A DNA stretch of 18,967 nucleotides. Source: Promethearchaeota archaeon. Lineage in GTDB: Archaea > Asgardarchaeota > Lokiarchaeia > Sigynarchaeales > SOKP01. The stretch is taken from NCBI GenBank assembly GCA_016839845.1, contig JAEOTL010000040.1:1-18967 (forward strand). The letters run 5' to 3'. The translations under genes were made by a program, and so were the position numbers. Below are positions 8,243 through 15,316 of this stretch, piece after piece (positions within the stretch are counted from its first letter, which is position 1; each line of letters begins with the position of its first letter). Below the pieces are notes generated by a model. It had not been told where the DNA came from and searched no databases. It was given only the letters and a program-made list of their open reading frames with translations.

Positions 8243-8498
8243 ATTCAACTACTACTATTTCTAATCGAATTGCATTTTGAGGGCAATTCTTTATACAAAC
8301 CCCGCAACCATCGCAATTAATTTTTCTATTTTCCTTATAGATATCAAATGCTATTCCATTTTTGACTAATATTACAGCATTTTCTTCACTTAAGGAGCTT
8401 GTATTCTTCAATTGGTCAAAATTAATAGGACACGAAACAACACATACATTACAACCAGTACAAATGTTTCGGTTAATTTTTAGTCGGTATACTTGCAT
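8241..8498 (-). CDS. fwdG: Two-cluster ferredoxin-like subunit of formylmethanofuran dehydrogenase
   Basis: An 85-residue protein with two [4Fe-4S] motifs: C13-x2-C16-x2-C19-x3-C23-P near the N terminus and C62-x2-C65-x2-C68-x3-C72-P near the C terminus, separated by about 38 residues of insert. Size and operon position fit FwdG, the small Fe-S subunit that exchanges electrons with FwdF. The ATG at 8498 follows GAGGGGA by 4-5 nt. It is the first gene of the operon, and its stop codon overlaps the SD of fwdF, suggesting coupled translation. A stand-alone dicluster ferredoxin is the alternative, but the context makes a Fwd subunit more likely. Confidence 0.82.
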   Translation of the reverse strand: MQVYRLKINRNICTGCNVCVVSCPINFDQLKNTSSLSEENAVILVKNGIAFDIYKENRKINCDGCGVCIKNCPQNAIRLEIVVVE

Positions 8499-8572
8499 AT
8501 CTTCCCCTCATTATTAATTAGAAATATTTAATATGTCTTACAATAGCGTAAAATGTTAATAGGTCTTTATTT

Positions 8573-8590
8573 AATTTATAGTTCCTTTCT
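8573..8590 (-). promoter_or_regulatory. Candidate BRE/TATA promoter of the fwd operon
   Basis: On the minus strand a purine-rich GAAAGGAAC is followed directly by TATAAATT, the arrangement expected for an archaeal BRE plus TATA box. It lies about 75-90 nt before the fwdG start, which would give a leader of about 50 nt ending in the SD. The whole 8499-8766 gap is the divergent control region between fwd and the vWA gene; a second TATA-like TTTATAAAA is at 8625-8640. Confidence 0.35.
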
Positions 8591-8772
8591 ATATGATAAA
8601 TATTGTATTTAACTTAAAGTATAGTTTTATAAAAAATTTGTTCTTCGTACTTGAAGGTACAGAGAATATAATTTATTCAATTAAAATTACCTCATCCTTA
8701 AACTTATTAACTTAGACTCGAATTTAATATTAAGAATTCTATACTATTAACTACCAATTTAAAGAGTTGAAA

Positions 8773-9927
8773 ATGGAAGCATCTAAAAGCGAAGACTGCC
8801 TTATTTTTTATGCGTTTACTCTGGAGTTTACAAAATATAAACAGGTTTCAACAGCGATTTCCGAATTTATGAAAAATAAACAGATAACTGATCCTTCTGA
8901 TAGATTTAATCTAATTGTTTTTTTAAAAGATGGCCCAAATTATTTAGATCACTTCACTTTTGACCCAGAACTTATCTTAAAGACACTGAAGTCTTTGAGT
9001 AAGGATATCAGCAAAGCTAATATCGCTGGTGGGATTTTTATTGCAATATCCTTTATTATTGAGGTGTTTAAAAAAATATCCGAAAAATTCTTTCGACTCT
9101 TAATTTTAGTAGATGATGGAGCTTATGAAATTCCAGATAACATTCTTCCTGCATTAGAAAGCCTTGTTAAGAGAGTAAAGGATATTCCTTTTTTCATTGA
9201 CACGGTACTTATCGGTTCTCCGTATTCTGATCAAGCTCAGAAACTTTTAAAATTGACCAATTTGTGCAATGGAGAACTTTTTGGAATAAACGAGGCAAAA
9301 GAGTTAAATCCCATTTTGATGGAGTTATCAGAAAAGAAAAGAGTATCTACACCTTCTTTTGTAACACAAAAAATAAGAATGATTCTTCCTGATAACCAAC
9401 CGTTTTTCATAAACTTAGCTGACGAACCAAATAAAGTTAATAAAGTAGCTACGTGTTCTATTTGTTTTCAAAGTGATGATCAAGATGTTGTTACCTGCCC
9501 TTCTTGTGATGCAATTGCGCATAAAGTATGCTGGGCTCAATGGGCTGAAACTTCAAATATTGGAATTTCACACGTGTTTAGGTGCCATAACTGCTTTAAT
9601 ATTTTAAAACTTGATGAACAATTTATTACCGATGTTCGAACTGGAAAGATTCACACTATTGCTGAACTAAATAAAATGAAAAAGAAGAATATTGTAGAAT
9701 ATTTACATGAATTAGAGGCAAAAACTGAACCTCAAATCATTCAGACAGAGGATCCATTCGCAGCAGATGTGAGAGCGATGGTTGAAGCAAAAAGAACGCA
9801 ACCTGAAGCGATTGTGCAGAAAAAAAAGAAAAAGAGAAAAACAAATGTTAATATTTGCCCTAATTGTAGCAAAATCATGATAGGAGATAAGAAAAATTGC
9901 CCTTCATGTGGGTTTGTTTTGTTTTAG
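8773..9927 (+). CDS. vWA-like domain protein with C4HC3 (PHD/RING-type) zinc finger and C-terminal zinc ribbon
   Basis: I know no described family with this order. Residue numbers count from a TTG at 8767; the likelier start is ATG at 8773, 384 residues. Residues about 8-190 look like a vWA domain: a first strand, a DRFNLIVFLKDG strand, a D-P-E-L-I helix, a GG turn and a FRLLILVDDG strand. The metal-binding DxSxS of vWA is absent, so metal binding is doubtful. A finger follows: C230-x2-C233-x10-C244-x2-C247-x4-H252-x2-C255-x17-C273-x2-C276, with Phe two residues before C273, as in PHD fingers. A lysine-rich linker (352-359) and a ribbon (C364, C367, C378, C381) end the protein. Pairing vWA with RING recalls Ssl1/p44 of TFIIH and plant RGLG ubiquitin ligases. 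No ubiquitin gene is next to it, so the role is unknown. Confidence 0.8.
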   Translation: MEASKSEDCLIFYAFTLEFTKYKQVSTAISEFMKNKQITDPSDRFNLIVFLKDGPNYLDHFTFDPELILKTLKSLSKDISKANIAGGIFIAISFIIEVFKKISEKFFRLLILVDDGAYEIPDNILPALESLVKRVKDIPFFIDTVLIGSPYSDQAQKLLKLTNLCNGELFGINEAKELNPILMELSEKKRVSTPSFVTQKIRMILPDNQPFFINLADEPNKVNKVATCSICFQSDDQDVVTCPSCDAIAHKVCWAQWAETSNIGISHVFRCHNCFNILKLDEQFITDVRTGKIHTIAELNKMKKKNIVEYLHELEAKTEPQIIQTEDPFAADVRAMVEAKRTQPEAIVQKKKKKRKTNVNICPNCSKIMIGDKKNCPSCGFVLF

Positions 9928-9967
9928 AAATTTTAAATTGAAATAAGAAGCGAATCTTTCATAAATA

Positions 9968-10507
9968 TTATTCTTGAATTTTAAGAATTTTAGGTTCCTT
10001 CCACTCTTCTCTTAAAATACTAAAAAGAGCACAATCATGCCAATTTCCTCTATTATACATCATCTTGCGTATAGTTCCTTCCATTGTAAATCCGACTTTT
10101 TCAAGTAATTTCAAAGAACCTATATTTTTATCAATTGCTGCTGCCTGTATGCGTTCTACTTGTTTTGAAAGAAAGAGAAAATCAACCATAATTTTAACTG
10201 CTTCTGTGCAATACCCCTTTTTGCGCTCACTCGGTATTAAAAAGTATCCTATTTCTAATAGTTCATAAGGTCTAGCCTTAACAATAAAGTATGTTATAAT
10301 CCCAATTCTAGTTTTATCTTTTTTCTCGATAACAAAAATGACTATATCTCCGGGATTTGTATTAAAAAATTTTTGGATATCTTCAATTGAGAATTGTACA
10401 AACGGATTATATCTCCCATAAATAGTAGGGTTATTGATCCATTCATGATAAAGAGGAATATCTTCTTTTTCAAAAGGGCGTATATTAATATTGTTTCCTT
10501 CGAGCAT
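9968..10507 (-). CDS. GNAT acetyltransferase, RimJ/RimL type
   Basis: A 179-residue cytoplasmic acetyl-CoA-dependent N-acetyltransferase. It opens with the typical INIRPFEKEDIPLYHEWIN segment. The acetyl-CoA loop is at about 113-121 (P-S-E-R-K-K-G-Y-C-T-E-A), where the normal R-x-x-G-x-G/A carries a cysteine (G-Y-C). The family's late AAAIDKNIGSLKLLEKVGF-EGTIR stretch is intact. RimJ/L members acetylate ribosomal proteins or small molecules, but the substrate here cannot be told. The ATG at 10507 has only a weak purine stretch (AAGAAG) upstream. It converges with the vWA gene, 40 nt apart, and stands alone. Confidence 0.85.
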   Translation of the reverse strand: MLEGNNINIRPFEKEDIPLYHEWINNPTIYGRYNPFVQFSIEDIQKFFNTNPGDIVIFVIEKKDKTRIGIITYFIVKARPYELLEIGYFLIPSERKKGYCTEAVKIMVDFLFLSKQVERIQAAAIDKNIGSLKLLEKVGFTMEGTIRKMMYNRGNWHDCALFSILREEWKEPKILKIQE

Positions 10508-10696
10508 ACTTCTTAAATCATCTCTTTTTGGAATTCTCCCTTAGACATTAGAGTATATTCTTTCTAACATAATCTAATATTTAAATCTTAAGCATAATAT
10601 TGACAAATCGTTCAAGATTTTTGAATTGAAATTTTATAAGTTATTAACAGATCTTCATTCATTAGAAATTGATTGAAAAAAGTAAGGTTTTTTTCT

Positions 10697-10716
10697 CTTG
10701 AAATCAAGATATATCT
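10697..10716 (+). promoter_or_regulatory. Candidate TATA region with small palindromes upstream of the SDR gene
   Basis: CTTGAAATCAAG (10697-10708) is a perfect 4-bp inverted repeat and runs straight into GATATATC (10708-10715), itself a palindrome and TATA-like. It lies about 35-40 nt before the GTG start, a suitable place for an archaeal promoter giving a very short leader that still holds the SD AGGTGG. The small palindrome could be an operator; this is only suggestive. Confidence 0.3.
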
Positions 10717-10749
10717 ATAATTAGTTATTAACCTATAGGTGGAAAATTA

Positions 10750-11652
10750 GTGGGAAAAATCGATGGAAAAGTAGCTGTAATAACTGGTTGTGCAAGTGGT
10801 ATTGGAAAAGCTACAGCCAAACTTTTTATAAAAGAAGGTGCTCGTGTGGTTCTTGGAGATATTCAAGATGATTTAGGAAAGGCTCTAGCCAATGAGTTAG
10901 GTCTTAATGCGATATACCAGCATGCGAATGTTCGAAGTGAAGGCCATATTAAAAAATTAATTGAACTCGCAGTTGAAAAATTCGGAAAACTCGATATTAT
11001 GTTTAACAATGCGGGATTTGGGGGTGTGGGAGGACCAATTGATGAAACCCCGACAGATGCATGGGATGTAACAATGGAGGTCATGTTGAGGAGCGTCTTT
11101 CTTGGTATGAAAAATGCTGTTCCTATAATGAAAAAACAAGGATATGGTACTATAATAAGCACCGCTAGTGTAGCGGGGATGAGAACGGGTTTTGGTCCTC
11201 ATGCTTACAGTACGGCTAAAGCTGCGATAATTCATTTAACTCATACAGTTGCAATGGAATTAGGGGAATTTAACATTCGTGTTAATTGCGTAGCACCAGG
11301 GGGAATTGCAACTGCAATATTTGGAAGAGGATTTGGATTTCCTCAAGATTGGTCGGAGAGACTAAGTAATATGCTTAAATCAACATTCCTTTCTCAGATA
11401 CAGCCAATTAAACGAGCAGGCCTCCCTGAAGACATCGCTAAAGCGGTTTTATGGTTGGCAAGCGATGAATCCAGTTTTGTAAGTGGACATGCTCTCTTAG
11501 TTGATGGTGGCTTACTAAGTAGAAGTATATTAGATCGAGATACCGGAGAATTAGATGAACGATTCAAAGCTCTAGGAATTGAAGATATGGAAGAACATCG
11601 TAGAAAATTAAATGCTGATATCGCAAAAATGAAGCATTTACCAATCGAATAA
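10750..11652 (+). CDS. Short-chain dehydrogenase/reductase (classical SDR)
   Basis: A 300-residue NAD(P)-dependent oxidoreductase with a complete classical SDR set: TGCASGIG (12-19), Asp37 at the end of the second strand (pointing to NAD rather than NADP), NNAG (86-89), catalytic Ser in STASVAG (138-144), Y153-x3-K157, and the PGG turn at 183-185. Classical members have about 250 residues; this one has an extra C-terminal segment of about 45 residues after the LLVDGGLL strand, charged and probably helical, which may affect oligomerisation or substrate entry. The GTG start follows AGGTGG by 7 nt. The substrate cannot be inferred, and the neighbouring GNAT genes give no pathway. Confidence 0.92.
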   Translation: MGKIDGKVAVITGCASGIGKATAKLFIKEGARVVLGDIQDDLGKALANELGLNAIYQHANVRSEGHIKKLIELAVEKFGKLDIMFNNAGFGGVGGPIDETPTDAWDVTMEVMLRSVFLGMKNAVPIMKKQGYGTIISTASVAGMRTGFGPHAYSTAKAAIIHLTHTVAMELGEFNIRVNCVAPGGIATAIFGRGFGFPQDWSERLSNMLKSTFLSQIQPIKRAGLPEDIAKAVLWLASDESSFVSGHALLVDGGLLSRSILDRDTGELDERFKALGIEDMEEHRRKLNADIAKMKHLPIE

Positions 11653-11662
11653 AAATCCTTAC

Positions 11663-11674
11663 TTTTTTTATTTT
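11663..11674 (+). terminator. T-run after the SDR gene
   Basis: Seven T, one A and four T begin 10 nt after the SDR stop codon. A tract like this is the usual archaeal termination signal. It would separate the SDR gene from the GNAT gene, which starts 90 nt after the SDR stop. Confidence 0.35.
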
Positions 11675-11742
11675 GAAATCATAAACTTAGAAACCGAAAT
11701 ATAATTTATAATATTTAGGACTTTTATGTCAAGAGGAAAAAT

Positions 11743-12183
11743 ATGATTGAATTACGTCAAGCTATAATGGAAGATTATACGTTTTTTAATAAACTTAAGC
11801 AAAAAACGTTAAAAGAATATATTTCAAAAACATGGGGTTGGGATGAAAAGTGGCAGAAAAATTATCATTCTCAAAATTTTAAACCAGAATTACTTAAGAT
11901 TATTTTAAAAACAGGAAAAAAGATCGGTTGTATTTCAATCATAGAAGAAGAAAATCAATTCTTCCTATCTATTATTGAAATTCTTCCCAAATATCAAAAT
12001 CAGGGTATTGGAACGAGTTTAATAACGGAGTTAATCTCAAAAGCAACAAGTCGAAATAAGTCTGTTTATTTGCAAGTGCTTAAAACTAATGAAAAAGCTC
12101 AAAAATTATATAAGAACCTTGGTTTTTCAATAGAGAATATTACAGATACGCATTGTAAAATGATCTATAAAAATGAGAAATAA
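11743..12183 (+). CDS. GNAT family N-acetyltransferase
   Basis: A 146-residue acetyl-CoA-dependent acetyltransferase of the short GNAT type. Motif A is clear: the strand SIIEILPKYQ leads into Q-N-Q-G-I-G-T (Q/R-x-x-G-x-G) at about 85-91, and motif B follows as NEKAQKLYKNLGF at 110-122. The N-terminal part holds a W-x-W-D-E-K-W stretch that may line the acceptor site. The ATG is preceded by AAGAGGA at good distance. It is not related in sequence to the other GNAT in the window beyond the fold. Substrate unknown. Confidence 0.88.
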   Translation: MIELRQAIMEDYTFFNKLKQKTLKEYISKTWGWDEKWQKNYHSQNFKPELLKIILKTGKKIGCISIIEEENQFFLSIIEILPKYQNQGIGTSLITELISKATSRNKSVYLQVLKTNEKAQKLYKNLGFSIENITDTHCKMIYKNEK

Positions 12184-12216
12184 AAAGTAATTTTGAAAAG
12201 AAAATAATTATACTAG

Positions 12217-13575
12217 CTATTTTAAACTTATACGTCCCATTGCTCTAAACGGTAATGCCTTATTGAATTCATCATAATCATAAATTCTTCTGCCATCTAT
12301 AAGGTTGGGAATTTTCATATATTTCTTGAAATCGTCAGGAGTTAATTTTTTAAACTCATCCCAATCTGTAATCAAAAGAGCGCATTCTGAATCCTTCAAT
12401 GCATTTTCAATTGAATCAGCATATTTTATCTTATCTCCAATGGCTTCCTCTGCTGATTCTTTCGCTTTAGGGTCATATCCCACTATATCGTTCACATTTC
12501 TTCTTAATAGCTCATTCACAACTCTTATGCTTGGGGCTTCCCTCATATCATCAGTACCAGGTTTAAACGATAGACCAAGTAAAGTAACTTTTTTCCCTTC
12601 TAATCTACCCACGAGCCCTTCTGCTATATCTACAATACGTATTGCTCGAAGATCATTTCTCTCTAATACCGCTTCCAGTATTTTTGAAATATAACCTTTA
12701 GATCTTGACCACTTAGTTATTGCATTTACGTCTTTATGGAAACAAGCTCCTCCAAAACCCACACCAGCACCAAGAAATCTATGATTAATCCTATAATCTA
12801 ATCCTACTCCTTCCATAACCCGAACAACATCAACGCCAGGAACTAATTCAGCAAAGTTCGCAAATTCATTAGCATAGGAGATTTTTGTTGCTAATAAACA
12901 ATTATTCCCATATTTGACTAATTCAGCACTCTCAAGGTTCATTCTCCTAATAGGACAATTTTTCAAATGATCTCCATAAAAATATTCATATAATTCTTGA
13001 AGCATTGCCCCGCTTCTTTCATCAATTTCACCAATAATAATCCTATCCGGTCGAAGAGTATCTTCAATAGACCTTCCTTCTGCTAAAAACTCTGGTTGCA
13101 TGCATAAACCAAAGTCTTTACCCGGTTCTTTACCTGAAACTTCAGTGATTATTTTGCCTACTAGATTCCTCGTAGTTCCTGGAACAACAGTAGATCTTAC
13201 TACCACTAAATGATACTTATCACTGTTCTTTAAAGCTTCACCGATCTCTCGAGCAGTACTTTCGATATAACCTAGGTTGATTGATTTATCATCTCTCATT
13301 GGAGTCCCCTGGGTGATCATTGAAATATCGGTTTCTAAAACCGCTTGTATGGGATCAGTTAAGCATTTAAGAAGTTCAGGTTTACTGTTTTTAATATCAA
13401 CAAGTATCTCAGCTAATCCTTCCTCATAAAAAGGAGTTCTAAAATCATTAATTATCCCAGCTTTTTTCTGATTATGAGTAGATGCTAAAATTTTTATATC
13501 TTTTTGAGCAAAACAAGCAGCAGAACATAATCCGATAAATCCGGTCCCTAGAATTGAAACAAAATGTTTATACAT
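12217..13575 (-). CDS. UDP-glucose/GDP-mannose dehydrogenase family (UDP-sugar 6-dehydrogenase)
   Basis: A 452-residue cytoplasmic enzyme oxidising a nucleotide sugar to the uronic acid in two NAD-dependent steps. Numbering from ATG 13575, the N-terminal Rossmann loop is GTGFIG (10-15). QPEFLAEG (160-167) carries the conserved Glu. K221 and N225 lie in ELVKYGNN, and the nucleophile is C278 in GFGGACFHKD, with D282 following. All catalytic residues are present. The C-terminal domain has the GLSFKPGTDDMREAPS motif. The oddity is the loop after the second strand: where the family has V-D-x-D, this protein reads A-S-T-H, so the acidic residue that normally holds the adenosine ribose is missing. 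A GTG at 13584 is an alternative start, but GAGTG sits 6 nt before the ATG. It neighbours the surface-protein genes, so a role in surface glycan synthesis is a fair inference. Substrate sugar unknown. Confidence 0.9.
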   Translation of the reverse strand: MYKHFVSILGTGFIGLCSAACFAQKDIKILASTHNQKKAGIINDFRTPFYEEGLAEILVDIKNSKPELLKCLTDPIQAVLETDISMITQGTPMRDDKSINLGYIESTAREIGEALKNSDKYHLVVVRSTVVPGTTRNLVGKIITEVSGKEPGKDFGLCMQPEFLAEGRSIEDTLRPDRIIIGEIDERSGAMLQELYEYFYGDHLKNCPIRRMNLESAELVKYGNNCLLATKISYANEFANFAELVPGVDVVRVMEGVGLDYRINHRFLGAGVGFGGACFHKDVNAITKWSRSKGYISKILEAVLERNDLRAIRIVDIAEGLVGRLEGKKVTLLGLSFKPGTDDMREAPSIRVVNELLRRNVNDIVGYDPKAKESAEEAIGDKIKYADSIENALKDSECALLITDWDEFKKLTPDDFKKYMKIPNLIDGRRIYDYDEFNKALPFRAMGRISLK

Positions 13576-13779
13576 ATATAACACTCATAAAATTTGTTTT
13601 CTTATTTGAAAATATTGTTTTTTTTTATAAGTTTTTGAAAATTATTGTATAAAACCATGATACGTTGAACTATGGATAAATTATATTTACTCTATTAGAA
13701 AATTTAAAAATAAGATTTATTGGTACTACTATCGAAAGGTTTATGACTAACTCTCATCTGAAATAAAAATTAAAGAGAA

Positions 13780-15252
13780 CTACTTAAGATGCTCCCTTTT
13801 GAATTTTTTAAGATGCTGGTGAATATAGATACCAGCCATTAATAGGAATACTCCAATTATCAGTGTTAGAGAATAACTTGGTACTGCATTAAGTAAAGGG
13901 TCTCCAATAGTAAAGTTATCACTGAATTCATGAACACTTTTATCAGTTGCTTCTACAACAAAATAAAAACTATTGCCATGTGGTAAATCCATAGGAATAG
14001 TCCAATTATAATACCCAATATTAGGAATATCGGATAAAATTAGCTTTTGATCAGCGCCAGCTTGACCTGGAGGCCTATAATATACTTTGATTATGATCGT
14101 TTCACAAGGAGTATCCGTCTCCCATCTGATTGTCATAGTTTCGCCATGTTTATAAGAAGAAGTACTATTAGGCTCTAAAACAGTTAAAGATTTGAAATTT
14201 GTTATAGTAAAATATTTGCTAAAGTTATATGTACTAGAGCTTAGATCTCTTATTTTTATTCTATAATCTGATCCTTCAGGAATTTTATAATAACTATAAC
14301 CACCCTTTTCATAGTAACATGGAACCCAAGAATAAGAGCCATCATTATCAGTTCTAGATTTAATTTCTTTTAAGAGAGAAGGACCTTTATAAAGTTCAAT
14401 TCTAACATCCCCAATTGAACCAGTACTTTCCCATTTGATTGTATGAGTAGTTTTAGGAATAACTTCACTACCATTTGTAGGATCTAAAATAATGATGGAT
14501 TTAAATTCAATAATATCAAAATACGAACTGTAATCATTTACAGACGGATTTGAAATATAAGTGATTTTGATTCTATAATCAGATGCTTGAGGGCAATTTC
14601 CAGGGACTTTCCAATTATGCTGTCCATCATTGGAAGTACTGGAAATTACAGTTGAAAATAAAGAAGTTCCTTTATATAATTCAATCTTAAGATTTCCAAC
14701 TGATCCTTGAGTTGACCACTCAATAACTTGATTAGAACCTGTTTGGTAGGTAGATGTTGATGATGGTTTTTTGACAGTTATCGAGGGTGGCCTACTATCA
14801 CCTACGAAATTCGCAGTATAGGATACAATTGTGTATTGACTGCCAATTTCATCATTCCAAAAAACTATATACCAAGTATTTCCTTCCGGTACGTTCAATC
14901 TTCCAGAACCGCTAGAACTAGTTGAAAGCAAATATCCTGAGGCAGGGATTCCAGATGTAAATAAAGAGTACTGGAAGGGGTCCAAAGCCCATACATTAAT
15001 AGTTTGAGAGGGAAGGGTTGAAAAACTCCAATCAACATATTGATCTGCATACCCATGTAGCTCAGCAAAATCATCAGGATTAAGACCCTTCATCGCAGAC
15101 GTTTTAAGGTTATCTAAATCATTCATAACCAGATGGTTACCAGAATCAAATTCTTGAAAACACACATTGAATAGAAAGATCGAACATAAAATGATTAAAA
15201 ATAATATTTTTTTCTTCAACTTAGGTTGAACTTTTATTTTCAGTGAAATCAC
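13780..15252 (-). CDS. Surface protein with three Kre9/KNH-like Ig-type repeats and C-terminal anchor
   Basis: A 490-residue exported protein. A lysine-rich start and a hydrophobic signal segment (about 14-30) are followed by a unique region (35-150). This region resembles a small beta-sandwich of the pre-peptidase type, with D-W-S-F-x-L-P and W-Y-I-V-F-W-N strands. Three tandem repeats follow at about 157-247, 254-349 and 356-449. Each carries I-x-W-x-(S/T)-x-G, I-E-L-Y-K-G (IIIKVYYRP in the third), G-x-Y/H-x-W and Y-R-I-K-I, as in the Kre9/KNH Ser-Thr-rich anchored-protein domain. The tail is VPSY, a hydrophobic helix (about 460-478) and a lysine/arginine cluster. Repeats 1 and 2 are closer to each other than to 3. 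Binding partner unknown. The GTG at 15252 lacks a strong SD. It sits 64 nt after the propeller gene, probably co-transcribed. Confidence 0.82.
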   Translation of the reverse strand: MISLKIKVQPKLKKKILFLIILCSIFLFNVCFQEFDSGNHLVMNDLDNLKTSAMKGLNPDDFAELHGYADQYVDWSFSTLPSQTINVWALDPFQYSLFTSGIPASGYLLSTSSSGSGRLNVPEGNTWYIVFWNDEIGSQYTIVSYTANFVGDSRPPSITVKKPSSTSTYQTGSNQVIEWSTQGSVGNLKIELYKGTSLFSTVISSTSNDGQHNWKVPGNCPQASDYRIKITYISNPSVNDYSSYFDIIEFKSIIILDPTNGSEVIPKTTHTIKWESTGSIGDVRIELYKGPSLLKEIKSRTDNDGSYSWVPCYYEKGGYSYYKIPEGSDYRIKIRDLSSSTYNFSKYFTITNFKSLTVLEPNSTSSYKHGETMTIRWETDTPCETIIIKVYYRPPGQAGADQKLILSDIPNIGYYNWTIPMDLPHGNSFYFVVEATDKSVHEFSDNFTIGDPLLNAVPSYSLTLIIGVFLLMAGIYIHQHLKKFKREHLK

Positions 15253-15316
15253 TTCTTAGTTTGTTTTTGTCTTTATTATCTATTTTATTAGCTTGAGATA
15301 TAAATGTTTCTCCATT

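Noticed and set aside
10863..11235. Two open frames on the minus strand inside the SDR gene
   Set aside because: They overlap conserved SDR motifs on the other strand, so they are shadows.
13651..13671. Imperfect palindrome CCAT...ATGG upstream of the UDP-sugar dehydrogenase
   Set aside because: Only four paired bases around a long loop; expected by chance.
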